DNA of 64,000 nt from JAJRVM01 sp041752115 (lineage in GTDB: Bacteria; Planctomycetota; Planctomycetia; Pirellulales; Pirellulaceae), in NCBI GenBank assembly GCA_041752115.1, contig JBGSHS010000265.1, forward strand, positions 49,392 to 113,391. Reading direction: 5' to 3'. This document shows, piece after piece, positions 38,121 to 46,809 of the stretch. A program made the position numbers and the translations under genes. Position 1 is the first letter of the stretch. Every line of letters starts with the position of its first letter. Under the pieces are notes generated by a model, which saw only the letters and a program-made list of their open reading frames with translations, did no database searches and had not been told where the DNA came from.

Positions 38121-38276
38121 TCAAGGCGGACAGGGGATGTCTTTCGAAGATGTGTGCGTGTCCGCTGGATCCTCACGCTGCTGGGTGCAGCGGAGAACGC
38201 CGCGGGCCAATATGGCGGCAACAGCCTGCAGACGCTCATCGGGTGTCATGTCATCCGGATCGCTGATGTCAGTCAT
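38121..38276 (-). CDS. Small conserved leader protein of the recombinase cassette
   Basis: About 51 residues (MTDISDPDDMTPDERLQAVA then AILARGVLRC). Short proteins with the pattern MTPxERxxEVAAILAxGxLR are typical first genes of serine recombinase/DUF2924 cassettes. ATG 38276 is chosen over upstream codons in the same frame because homology starts there. Function unknown. Confidence 0.65.
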   Translation of the reverse strand: MTDISDPDDMTPDERLQAVAAILARGVLRCTQQREDPADTHTSSKDIPCPP

Positions 38277-38502
38277 GTGCGCACGGACTCCTGGGAACGG
38301 GTGTGAAGGGCACGAAACGGGGGCCAGAACGGGCGTCAGTTTGAGAAGGCGGCGCTGCAACGAGCCGCCATTCCTTTACTACACGGAATCCCCGCCAGTT
38401 GACGGAAATGGCACCGGGGAAAACATCCTCAGATCAGTTCGAGAAACCGCATAACCGCTGCGGCGGTCGCACTTTACGGAATCGCGAAAAATCTTGTCGG
38501 CG

Positions 38503-38533
38503 GCTCTTGTATGGCGCGGGATTCTTGATACTA
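38503..38533 (+). promoter_or_regulatory. Possible sigma-70-type promoter
   Basis: TTGTAT (38508) and TACTAT (38530) are separated by 16 bp in an AT-rich patch upstream of the plus-strand glycosyltransferase cluster. Weak evidence; planctomycete promoters are poorly defined. Confidence 0.25.
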
Positions 38534-38819
38534 TACACATGTTCACTAATCCGTGCTAGCGTTAGCATCGGCGTAGTCGGCGAGTGATTCCCTTGAGGCG
38601 CTGGGCTGAAACCACTCGCATCTTCTGACAACCCAGCTTTCCACTTGCTGTCTTTGCCCCGGGGAGCAGCGCGCCCGCCAGACCGCGAAGGGTTGCCCCC
38701 TGCGCGGTCAGTTCGCCAGATCAGGACCCGACGACGCCGATGCCGCCGCTACACGTTTGAGGAGTCCACCAACCACGGAGGTGGTATGCAAACCGTGCAT
38801 CAATGATGAGGTGACAACG

Positions 38820-39074
38820 ATGAGTCGACATTTTACAGTCCGCAAGATGCTGCGGATGTGCGTCATCGACAATGCACGCGAACGGCTCGTCACGGAACTG
38901 GCCAACCCGGTGCGCATTTGGGCCGGCTGGCAGCGACTGTTCGATTCCCTGAGCACGGAGACACGTGATGATCACGATCGTCGTTACCACCTGGCCCAAT
39001 CACCCCCGACGAGTGAGCTACTGCGAGCAGACGATTCGAGCTCTGCAACGGAACTTGTCCGCCACGGGGCATGA
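38820..39074 (+). CDS. Possible small protein overlapping the glycosyltransferase start
   Basis: An 84-residue frame beginning MSRHFTVRKMLRMCVIDNAR, preceded by a GATGAGGTG purine stretch. It overlaps the next gene by more than 100 bases, which makes its full length doubtful. No homologous family is recognised. A shorter true product or no product is possible. Confidence 0.3.
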   Translation: MSRHFTVRKMLRMCVIDNARERLVTELANPVRIWAGWQRLFDSLSTETRDDHDRRYHLAQSPPTSELLRADDSSSATELVRHGA

Positions 39075-40428
39075 GTTGCAGTGGCTGCTATCGGCTGAAT
39101 CGCGCCCGGCGCCCGATGCGCCCTGGAGCGGCCCGTTGCTTGAGGAGCGAGCCAAGCGGCTGGGGCTGGAAGTTCACTGGCGTGATGCGGAGCCCAGTCT
39201 GCCCGGGCACCTCAATGACGTTGTTCGATTGCTCCCCTCGCCGCTGTGGCTTTACGTCCAAGATGATTGGGAATTGATCCATCCGCTCGACATCGGCCCG
39301 GCCGCAGACTTACTGCTGGCGCACGACGATCTGGGTGGCGTACGATTCTGGGCCAGCACGGGCTACGTGGGCGAGTTTGAGGGGCACCTGGTCATTGATC
39401 CGGCAGCGGCCTGGTCGTACGGGGACAATCCCGCGCTGTGGCACACGCGGTTCGCCGAGCGGGTGGGACCCTTTGATGTGGGCGGGTTCTTCGGGCATCA
39501 CGAAGAGGCCACCAGCGCCAAGTGGGGCGCGAGCGGCCTGCGGATCCTGGCCGATCCGCATGTGCGTGACTACGCCGCACATTATTTCTATCATCTGGGC
39601 GAGATGAGCAGCATCCCCGGCGACGTACGCTACGGCAATGCGGAGCGCCGCCGTGACGAAGTCTGGCTGCAGATCCCGCCCGACAACGTGCCCAAGAGCA
39701 ATTTCGCCGAGTGGCACATCACGTACCGCTGTGACCTGGCGTGCACGAACTGCAATCGGCTGTGCTTCCTGCCGCCTACGACGCCCGACATGACGCTCGA
39801 GGATGCGCGAGAGTTTGTGCGGCAGGCTCGGGAACTCAACTGGTCGCCTGCCATCGCTATGATTGGCGGCGAACCGACGCTGCATCCACACCTCTTTGAG
39901 TTCCTGGAGATTGCCAACGAGCTAAGCCCGGGCCGTGTGGAGGTGTGGTCCAACGGCCACCGTGAACAAGCCCAATGGATCCTGGCCCGGATTCGCAGCG
40001 AGAATCTGGCCAGCGTCTGCGAGGCCACGATCAAGCCGGGCGGCAGCATCATCCACGTACAGAACGACTTCTTCGTGGCGCCTATTGATTTTCGGGTGCC
40101 CGAGCGGGCGCCCTGTTATCTTCACAGTCGCACGGGGTGCGGCATCTCCGTGGACGCCGGTGGCTACACGATCTGTCCCATTGGCGGCGCCATTGACGGC
40201 GTGCTGGCGACAGGCCTGCGGACGCAGCGTCTGACCGACCTCTTTGATCCCGTCTTTGCCCAGTACCAGACCCGTGCCCTCTGCCGCCTGTGTGGCCATG
40301 AGCTGCACATCGACAGCCCCCGGATCGCAGAGTCACAGGTCGTTTGCGGTTCGCTCATGTCACCGACGTGGCAACAGGCCGTGCAGCGTATCCACGAGAG
40401 TCGCCGCAAGGAGGCAGCCACGCTATGA
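38968..40428 (+). CDS. GT-A-type glycosyltransferase domain fused to radical SAM domain
   Basis: A 486-residue protein. Residues 1-240 resemble a GT-A nucleotide-sugar transferase: TIVVTTWPNHPRRVSYCEQT, and LYVQDDWEL as the DxD-like motif. Residues about 255-470 form a radical SAM domain with the cluster motif CDLACTNC (CX3CX2C), the GGEPTLHP motif for SAM binding, and a C-terminal Cys-rich region (CGISVDAGGYTICPIGG; CRLCGHEL) like SPASM auxiliary cluster sites. Such a fusion suggests coupled sugar transfer and radical chemistry, perhaps on a glycan or peptide. ATG 38968 is preferred to GTG 38965. Confidence 0.85.
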   Translation: MITIVVTTWPNHPRRVSYCEQTIRALQRNLSATGHELQWLLSAESRPAPDAPWSGPLLEERAKRLGLEVHWRDAEPSLPGHLNDVVRLLPSPLWLYVQDDWELIHPLDIGPAADLLLAHDDLGGVRFWASTGYVGEFEGHLVIDPAAAWSYGDNPALWHTRFAERVGPFDVGGFFGHHEEATSAKWGASGLRILADPHVRDYAAHYFYHLGEMSSIPGDVRYGNAERRRDEVWLQIPPDNVPKSNFAEWHITYRCDLACTNCNRLCFLPPTTPDMTLEDAREFVRQARELNWSPAIAMIGGEPTLHPHLFEFLEIANELSPGRVEVWSNGHREQAQWILARIRSENLASVCEATIKPGGSIIHVQNDFFVAPIDFRVPERAPCYLHSRTGCGISVDAGGYTICPIGGAIDGVLATGLRTQRLTDLFDPVFAQYQTRALCRLCGHELHIDSPRIAESQVVCGSLMSPTWQQAVQRIHESRRKEAATL

Positions 40429-40928
40429 ACCCATTTGCCACGCACATGCCCACGCTGCTGGCCTGCCTGCAACATACATCGGGACCGGTCCTGGAACTGG
40501 GCAGCGGCTGGTTCAGTACGCCGGTGCTTTCCGCCTTTGCCACCGATCGGCTCGTGCGTACCGTGGAAACAGATCGTGACTGGCATGGCCTCGTGTCGCG
40601 CATCTGCACGAACCAGCCGATTACGCCGCACCGGCATCAGATCATTTATGTGCCGGATTACGAAGAGGCTCCCATCTTTGACCAGGACTGGGTGATTGTA
40701 CTCCTGGACCACGAGCCACCACCCAGACGCGGCGTGGATGCCCTGCGGCTGCGCGACCGTTGCCGCCTGATGATCGGCCATGACTCCCAACATCCGGCGT
40801 ACGGCTACGCGGAGGCGTTCGACACGTTCAAGTATCAATTCACTGAAACACGACTCTTCCCCTGGACCACGGTCGTCAGTGACGAGCCGCTAGACTGGCT
40901 CGAGGAAGCACTCAGGCTGCGAGGATGA
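40425..40928 (+). CDS. Class I SAM-dependent methyltransferase-like protein
   Basis: A 167-residue protein whose start overlaps the stop of the radical SAM gene (ATGA), so they are translationally coupled. The N-terminal region shows the SAM-binding motif I (VLELGSGWFSTP) and an acidic residue after strand 2 (VRTVETDRDW). It is shorter than usual and lacks a clear catalytic motif. It probably modifies the same product as its neighbours. Confidence 0.7.
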   Translation: MNPFATHMPTLLACLQHTSGPVLELGSGWFSTPVLSAFATDRLVRTVETDRDWHGLVSRICTNQPITPHRHQIIYVPDYEEAPIFDQDWVIVLLDHEPPPRRGVDALRLRDRCRLMIGHDSQHPAYGYAEAFDTFKYQFTETRLFPWTTVVSDEPLDWLEEALRLRG

Positions 40929-40932
40929 TGCC

Positions 40933-42148
40933 ATGAAGCTTGTTGCACTGTGTTGTACGTTCCGCCGTCCACATTCTCTGGGCGAGTTGATTGAATCCTT
41001 CCTGCGCCAGGACTATCCACGTGAGCTGCGCGAGCTCATTATCTTGGACGACTGCGGACAGTACGATCATCAGCAAGGCGACGGCTGGCAACTGGTATCG
41101 ATCCCCCGGCGGTTTCGGTCGCTCGGGGAGAAGCGGAACGCCTGCGCGGCGCTGGCATTGCCCGACGCGGAGGGATTCCTGGTTGCCGACGATGACGACA
41201 TCTATCTGCCGCACTGGTTCCGCGCGCAAGCCGAATCGCTGCAACGGGCCGATTGGTCACGCCCGGGGTTGGTACTGTTGGAAGACGGCGACGGACTGCG
41301 GGAAGCCGAGAGCGAGGGACTCTACCACGGTGGATGGGCCTTTCGCCGCGAGGCGTTCTACCGCGTGCGTGGCTACGGTCCGCACAACAATGGCGAAGAG
41401 CCGCGATGCGATCCCATGGTTCTGGAACTGGGCCGACCGTCGCTACGCCGCCTGGTGGGATTCGCAGGGCCTGCCATTCGTGCAGGGACCGAACATGCTG
41501 TTCCTCAACTCCGCCACGCCGCGGATCGACGCCGAAGAATGTGCCCTGCTCGACGCGGCCAATTGCCGAGCCATGCTCTGCCACAGCCAGTGGTATCGAG
41601 ACCTGATCGCCAAGCACCGCGGGCCGGCCAATCAGTCCCCCATCGTCATGTGGCCCTACCCGATCGCCCCCTGGCCCGGCGAACCGCTTCCCGACGAGTA
41701 CGACTTGCTGATCTATGCCAAGAACGGTCACCGCCCGATGCTGCTGGAGCACCTGGCCGAGCTGTTCCCCCGCCACATCCAGATCCATTACGGCCAGTAT
41801 CACCGTGAGCAACTCATCGAAGCAGCACGCAGGTCACGGGCCTGTGCCTACCTCGCCGACGACGACCACGGGCCGCTGGCCTTGCAGGAGATCCTGCTTG
41901 CCGGCTGCCCGACCGTCGGGGTACGGACTGGGGCTTCCTTCGTACGCACTGGCGAAACGGGAGTACTCGTGGACCGCCTACCGCCGGGGCTCGAGTGCGT
42001 GAAAACGGACGAGGACGAGCGGGCACTGGGAGTATTCCTGGACGCTATTGAGCAGGCTCAAGCGATGGACCGCGCGGATGTGCGGAACCGGGCGGCTGAG
42101 GAATATGAAACGGAGCACATCGCTGACCGAGTCATCAGGGCCCTGTGA
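40933..42148 (+). pseudogene. Two-domain glycosyltransferase, interrupted by a frameshift near 41400-41440
   Basis: The frame from 40933 encodes a GT2 N-terminal domain (ALCCTFRRPHSLGELIESFL, LVADDDDIYLP with the DxD, GYGPHNNGEE) and then loses sense. The second frame continues with PWFWNWADRRYAAWWDSQG and a GT4-like C-terminal domain (LALQEILLAGCPTVGV), ending at 42148. Both halves are good protein, so one base has been gained or lost. This may be a true mutation or a sequencing error. As one protein it would have about 404 residues and add sugars with the two genes upstream, which it follows by 4 bp. Confidence 0.75.
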
Positions 42149-42329
42149 GAAACTCGAACGCTCCGTGTCTCCCCCGTTTCTCCCACGCAACCGATGTTAC
42201 GTGATCTTGCTTGTAGCGATACCTGTTTAGTCGCAGGGAATCACCTGTCTGGTCTCTTGCCCTTGTCTCGCCGCGTCGTGTCCTGAATGATATGATGATA
42301 TGGAAAGCTCAATCCCGAGGAGTATTGGC

Positions 42330-42659
42330 ATGGGTTCTGAGGCGGATACTACGCAAACCGAATATGCCCACATCGTGCACACACCGGGCCTGCTTGGTGG
42401 CGAAGCGCGCATTGCGGGTCACCGGATCCGAGCGCGCGACGTGATGATGGCACGCGATCGCGGCGGACTGACTCCCGAGGAAATTGCTGCTACTGTCTAT
42501 CCGACACTCACGCTGGCACAGGTCTACGCAGCACTTGCCTATTGTGAGGACCATCGGGCCGAGATTGAGCGTGCTGTCGCCGACGAGGCCCGCGCGATTG
42601 AGCAGTTCCGCCGCGACCATCCGGAGTTGGTCCGCGACCAGTCATCGCAGAAGGATTGA
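42330..42659 (+). CDS. DUF433 antitoxin-like protein
   Basis: A 109-residue protein with the DUF433 core: GEARIAGHRIRARDVMMARD, LTPEEIAATVYPTLTLAQVYAALAY. DUF433 proteins act as antitoxins to PIN-like DUF5615 partners, and that partner follows 3 bp downstream. ATG 42330 is set by GAGGAG seven bases upstream; ATG 42300 is also in frame but has no such site. Confidence 0.82.
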   Translation: MGSEADTTQTEYAHIVHTPGLLGGEARIAGHRIRARDVMMARDRGGLTPEEIAATVYPTLTLAQVYAALAYCEDHRAEIERAVADEARAIEQFRRDHPELVRDQSSQKD

Positions 42660-42662
42660 GCG

Positions 42663-43000
42663 GTGCTCAAAGGATTCGCTGACGTTCACGTGGTCCATGC
42701 GATCGTGCAGGCCCTACGTCGACGGGGAATGGATGTTGAGACTGCCCAACAGCGCGGGCTTCAGGAAGCCGACGATAGCGACTTGCTGGCTGCTGCCCTC
42801 GACGAGGAGCGGGTCATGCTGACCAACGACACGGACTTCCTGGCGTTGGCGGCACGTGCTCAGCTAACAATGAGACGTTTGCGCCGATTTATTACTGGCT
42901 GCAGCAGGGCCGTCCCATTGGCGAGATGGTCCGGCGCATCCTACGCGAGGCAAGCCTGGAAGATTATCCCTCCGCGCGCTCCAAAGTACATTTTCTCTGA
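42663..43000 (+). pseudogene. DUF5615 PIN-like toxin, frameshifted near 42860
   Basis: The start (MLKGFADVHVVHAIVQALRR) and VMLTNDTDFLALAA carry the acidic residues of the PIN-like fold, a ribonuclease toxin. After about base 42862 the correct continuation moves to another frame: NNETFAPIYYWLQQ then GRPIGEMVRRILREASL, ending with stop at 43000. The uninterrupted original frame instead runs to 43145 as nonsense. The toxin is probably inactive, or the base change is an error. Confidence 0.75.
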
Positions 43001-43202
43001 GGGCAACCCAGGGCAGGCAGGTCCGCCTGCCGCGTCCTGCGCTCCGCCCCGGGCTGGTTTGCGGTCGCCTGTGGCCCGGCTACCGGTACAGGATGCCGTC
43101 AGGTTTGCCGTCGCCGTCGGAGTCGCTGCGGATCTCGAACGATGAATTGATCGTTCTGTCGCGGTTGGCTAAGATGAACACGGTGGATCTTGGAGCAGTG
43201 GC

Positions 43203-43460
43203 ATGAGGCAGTTCAAGTGGATCGAATGGAATCTGCAGAAAATCGACGCTCACGCCCTATCAGTGGAAGACGTCGAGGCGTCCTTCGACCGCGTCTTCAC
43301 GCTCGAAACACGTAGCGATGGCTCGTATCAGATGTTTGCGGAAACTCCGTCGGGCCGCAGAGTTTGGGTGATCTGGCGATACGACCGGGAGTTTGACGAG
43401 ATACCTGACGTCTTCGGCGAAGTGGGCGGGGTGCCCATTTTCGTGATCACAGCATACTGA
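43203..43460 (+). CDS. Small toxin-like protein of a putative toxin-antitoxin pair
   Basis: An 85-residue protein (MRQFKWIEWNLQKIDAHALS; RRVWVIWRYDREFDE). It resembles small BrnT-like or RelE-fold proteins in its W-rich start and closing strand order, but no catalytic residue can be pointed out. It is followed 11 bp later by an antitoxin-like gene. The upstream region is a GC-rich stretch without genes. Confidence 0.6.
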   Translation: MRQFKWIEWNLQKIDAHALSVEDVEASFDRVFTLETRSDGSYQMFAETPSGRRVWVIWRYDREFDEIPDVFGEVGGVPIFVITAY

Positions 43461-43471
43461 AAGGGTGCCCG

Positions 43472-43729
43472 ATGACTGGTTCTGGAGTTGACGCGCGTAG
43501 TCCCGAACGTAAAGCTCGCGATGAAAGGATCGCCGCAGCGCCGCCGCTGCCACCGCCCGAGGTGCCACCGGACACTGAACCGATGTCGATGGAGGCACAT
43601 CAACTCCGTCGCGCGCATCCTGTTGCCATTGCCGGGATTGTCGAGAATGGGATCGTGCGGCCCATCGATCCCGGTGTGAAGCTGCCCGAACACGCGCGCG
43701 TCATTATCGTGGCGTCGGAGCCGATTTAG
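43472..43729 (+). CDS. AF2212-like (DUF104) antitoxin candidate
   Basis: 85 residues. The C-terminal half has the pattern GIVENGIVRPIDPGVKLPEH then ARVIIVA, as in AF2212/DUF104-like antitoxin proteins. The N-terminus is polar and Pro-rich. It directly follows the small toxin-like gene, supporting a pair. Its end overlaps the end of the converging kinase remnant. Confidence 0.6.
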   Translation: MTGSGVDARSPERKARDERIAAAPPLPPPEVPPDTEPMSMEAHQLRRAHPVAIAGIVENGIVRPIDPGVKLPEHARVIIVASEPI

Positions 43730-44634
43730 TCAACGCCCGAAGAAGGCGTGCCGATGTTGTCAAGCGTGCTGCGGTCGCCGACCGCCGTGAGAGTCAACAT
43801 CGAGATCATGCGGGCGTTTGTGCGGTTGCGGCGACTGACGGCAACGCCAGGCGAACTCGTCCAACCACTGAGTTTTTCCTGTCCCCGTTGCCCCCTCTGC
43901 GAGGCCTGTCGCACCCGCGCATCCCTTCGCACGGATTGGGGAAGTCCCGAAAGTGGATGACCCACCAGCCGGGCATTCTCCCGGGCCTGTTCCGCGTGCA
44001 GTCGCGCGCTTTCCGCCGCCTGCAAATCCATGCGGGCCTGCCACGTCTCTGACTTGTTTCGATACGCCACGACCAGCGCCAGGCAGACCAGCACGAACGC
44101 GACGGTGATCGCGGCAGTAAATCCCAGCGCCACGCGGTTCCGCCGCGCGAATTTCCGGAGCTTGTACATCGCCGAAGGCGGACACGCTTCCACCGGAAGA
44201 TGGTCCAGATAGCGCTGCACGTCCCGCGCAAAGTCGTTGGCGGTCTCATAGCGGCGCGTGCGGTCTTTCTCCAGCGCCTTCATCACGATCCAATCCAGCT
44301 CGCCTGTCAGCTCGTTGGTCAGCGTGCGCCGATCTGTATGATGCTTCTCGACGACGGTGTCCAATGCCGCACCCAGTGTGCTCAGCCGCGTACTCGGCTT
44401 GGGCGGCTCCTCTTCACGAATAATCCGCTTGACTTCGTCCAGGCCAGAATTCTTCAGTCGCTCCTTGTCGAACGGCGTGGTACCCGTCAGCAACTCATAG
44501 AGCAGCACGCCCAGTGAGTACACGTCTGTGCGGGTATCCACGTCTTGGGCCGCCCGTTGGGCCTGTTCAGGACTCATGTACAGCGGCGTGCCGACCATCT
44601 GCTGGATGTTGGTGTATAATGACGCGCGATTCAT
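43726..44634 (-). pseudogene. Truncated Ser/Thr kinase remnant
   Basis: Only the C-terminal lobe of a Hanks-type kinase remains, starting at GTPLYMSPEQA, followed by RTDVYSLGVLLYELLTG. Lobe 1, the catalytic HRD and DFG motifs are absent. A membrane helix (FTAAITVAFVLVCLALVVAY) follows, then the sequence loses similarity. Both ends are missing, so this is a relic. The first 12 codons before MVGTPLYMSP are unrelated. Confidence 0.8.
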
Positions 44635-44702
44635 TACCCGAGCGGAGGCGGTGCGAAAACGGCTGTGGGTTATCGCGACGCGAGATTTTCACAGGCTTGG
44701 GA

Positions 44703-45671
44703 CTACGCCAGCCAGCCCGGATCGCGCTCCGGGTCGTAACAGAACGTCAGCCCTGATGAGATCGAATTGCGGAGGTGGCGACCCAGGACTTGGTGCTCGT
44801 CCCGGATGCTGTCGATCGCCCGTGTGACCGCCATCGACACGTTACGGCGCACTCGGTCCGCGTCAGTCTTTTCTCGCTTCTTGCCGCCGAGTCCTGTGGC
44901 CTTTGCGATCTCTATCTCGAACGCTTCTTGGTCCGACTCCAGCTTGGCTATGCGGCCGTGGTCGTTCATCAGGAGGGCCTCCTCGATGTCTTCCTGAAGC
45001 TCGCGATACTGCGTCCGATAGCTCGCAAACGCCTCATCGTCCAGGAGGCGTCCAGAGGAACCTGTGGCGATCCGTGGGTCGATCCCGGCAACTGATGCAA
45101 GGAGCGACGCTGCGGGTACGACCCGTCCTGGTTCAACTAGCAATCGGGCAAGATACGTCATTCCGCGGGCGTCCTGCATCAGCTTCATTTCGCCCTCATA
45201 CTTGAGCACCCAGATCTGGCCCATCCGCTGGAACACATGACGGTACTCGTCGAGGTGCCGGAGCGCGGATTCGACATCATCCGTTTTCACAGCGGGTTTG
45301 GGCCTGGCAAGCGTCTCGGCGGACAGCCGGTAGACCGTGGTCACAGGCGTGTGGCGATGGAACGGCCGACCGCAGCTGGTGCACTCGAAGTCGTCCTCAT
45401 CCTCGAAGGCCTGCTGAAAATCGACGTGCGGCATCAGGTTTTGACACTGCCGGCATTCAACCGATCTGTCGGCGTCAAGCACTTCGCGGTCAGCCAAAAG
45501 ATCGAAGACGGCAACCACTTGGTTCTCGTCGCATGCCATCACGCAAGCGAAGTCCCCGGGCCGAAGCGGCGCGTGCGTGAAGATGGACGCCAAGTGGCCG
45601 TCGATTGCCTCGACGACCGAACTTAGGCCTGGATGCTCAAGCGCAATGGCTTCGGATTCTTGAAAGTACAT
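44703..45671 (-). CDS. Zinc-ribbon protein with winged-helix-like C-terminal domain
   Basis: A 322-residue protein. CRQCQNL ... CTSCGRPF (about 74-103) is a zinc ribbon. Residues 150-320 (IWVLKYEGEMKLMQDARGMT; YLARLLVEPGRVVP; RDPGWLA) match a domain often found at the end of large ATPase and adenylate-cyclase-like regulators in Planctomycetes and Actinobacteria. It may bind DNA. The start overlaps the end of the gene before it, so the two may have formed an operon. Confidence 0.72.
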   Translation of the reverse strand: MYFQESEAIALEHPGLSSVVEAIDGHLASIFTHAPLRPGDFACVMACDENQVVAVFDLLADREVLDADRSVECRQCQNLMPHVDFQQAFEDEDDFECTSCGRPFHRHTPVTTVYRLSAETLARPKPAVKTDDVESALRHLDEYRHVFQRMGQIWVLKYEGEMKLMQDARGMTYLARLLVEPGRVVPAASLLASVAGIDPRIATGSSGRLLDDEAFASYRTQYRELQEDIEEALLMNDHGRIAKLESDQEAFEIEIAKATGLGGKKREKTDADRVRRNVSMAVTRAIDSIRDEHQVLGRHLRNSISSGLTFCYDPERDPGWLA

Positions 45672-46320
45672 GCCTCACCGTCTCTTCGCTGTTGGGCGTG
45701 GGGAAATTGACGCGATTGCGGGAGCCAACCACAATCACGTGAACATCAGACGTCAGGATGTGTGCGTGGCCGTTCGTCGATGCGGTCCAGTAGAAGTTGC
45801 CGAGGTGGCCAACGCCGGTCTTGCGAATCGCGCTCAGCGCTGAGTCGATGTGCTTCTCTCCCAGCAACGGATCGCTTGGCGAGGCACTCTTTCCTTCGAA
45901 TCGACGCCCCTGCAACGTTCGATAGTTGATGCCGTGCGAGCGAATCTCGCCGTTACCATTCTCCTCAAGCTCGTGCAACTTCTTGATGGGCGTCTGAAGC
46001 TCCACCACTGTGAACATCGATCGGTCAAGCCACTTCTCGATCAACTCGAAGAACTCATCAGCCACCTCGTCGTAATCGCAGCTGCGCGGCAGTTGGGAGA
46101 TTTGCAGAAATGCTTGGTTGGAAACCAGATCCCACTCGAAGGCCACGAGGCTGCGTGTGACGCGGTGTACGTACGCACGAAGCTCGACTTCTTCGCCAGC
46201 GTCTGTTGTCCTGGTGTCGTCGTAGTTCGTGTTGCGTTCCAGCCAGTCGCGGCGTTTGACGGCGGTCACCCGAAGACGCTTGCCATCGTGCACGATGGAA
46301 GAGAATCGCTGAATGTCAGC
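45637..46320 (-). pseudogene. N-terminally truncated protein of unknown family
   Basis: A sense-looking frame (RRDWLERNTNYDDTRTT; AYVHRVTRSLVAFEWDLVS; HIDSALSAIRKTGVGHLGNF) with no internal ATG in its first 120 residues. The frame stays open to 46602, but upstream of about 46320 it is antisense to a plus-strand protein fragment. I read this as a gene that lost its 5' end in a rearrangement. Family not recognised. Confidence 0.55.
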
Positions 46321-46659
46321 GGCCAGCTCGTGGACTTCGCCGGCGACCAGATCTTGAAGGCGGGCTTGAATTCCTTCCTCGTGACGCTCTTCGACGAAAC
46401 CACCGAGACGGTGATCAATGGCGTCGACCAGCAGGACCGACTGGCCCAAGTGGAGGCCGACGGATCGTTCACGCTGAAGCTCAACGGTGAAGACAACGTG
46501 ATCGTGGATCTTGCGAGGGTCGGCTCGGGGCAAGTCGAGAAGCACCTCCTCGCGATGTACTGGCTCTGGAACGACGGAAGCCAGGACCGGACGGGGATCC
46601 AACTGGTCCGGTTCCGAGTCCAGCGGCTGGGAGTGCAGGTGTTCCCGGAGACTCTATAA
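46318..46659 (+). pseudogene. Fragment resembling a phage/structural protein of planctomycetes
   Basis: The plus strand reads GQLVDFAGDQILKAGLNSFL, VTLFDETTETVINGVDQQ and EKHLLAMYWLWNDG. The pattern LVDxAGxxIxxxxxxSxxVTLxDExTxxVINxxD resembles small phage-type proteins I recall from planctomycete genomes. The 5' part is missing, since the frame upstream is the antisense of the neighbouring fragment. Confidence 0.5.
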
Positions 46660-46762
46660 ATGGAGTTCAACCACTTGACATGCCGGATCCTCTCAGTTGG
46701 TAACGTTCAACTTGTGACAGCAGGGGCCATTTGGCCAACACACTCAGGTTGACGCCAAAATC

Positions 46763-46799
46763 TAAAAAAAATCCGGCAGGTTTCGGGAACCCGCCGGAT
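46763..46799 (-). terminator. Terminator-like hairpin just upstream of the ECF sigma start
   Basis: Stem ATCCGGCAGGTT / AACCCGCCGGAT with one mismatch and a 5-base loop (46771-46799). On the minus strand it is followed by seven or eight T, as in an intrinsic terminator. The plus-strand start codon is 11 bases away, so the hairpin would also sit in the leader of the sigma mRNA. Confidence 0.6.
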
Positions 46800-46809
46800 A
46801 AATAAATAT

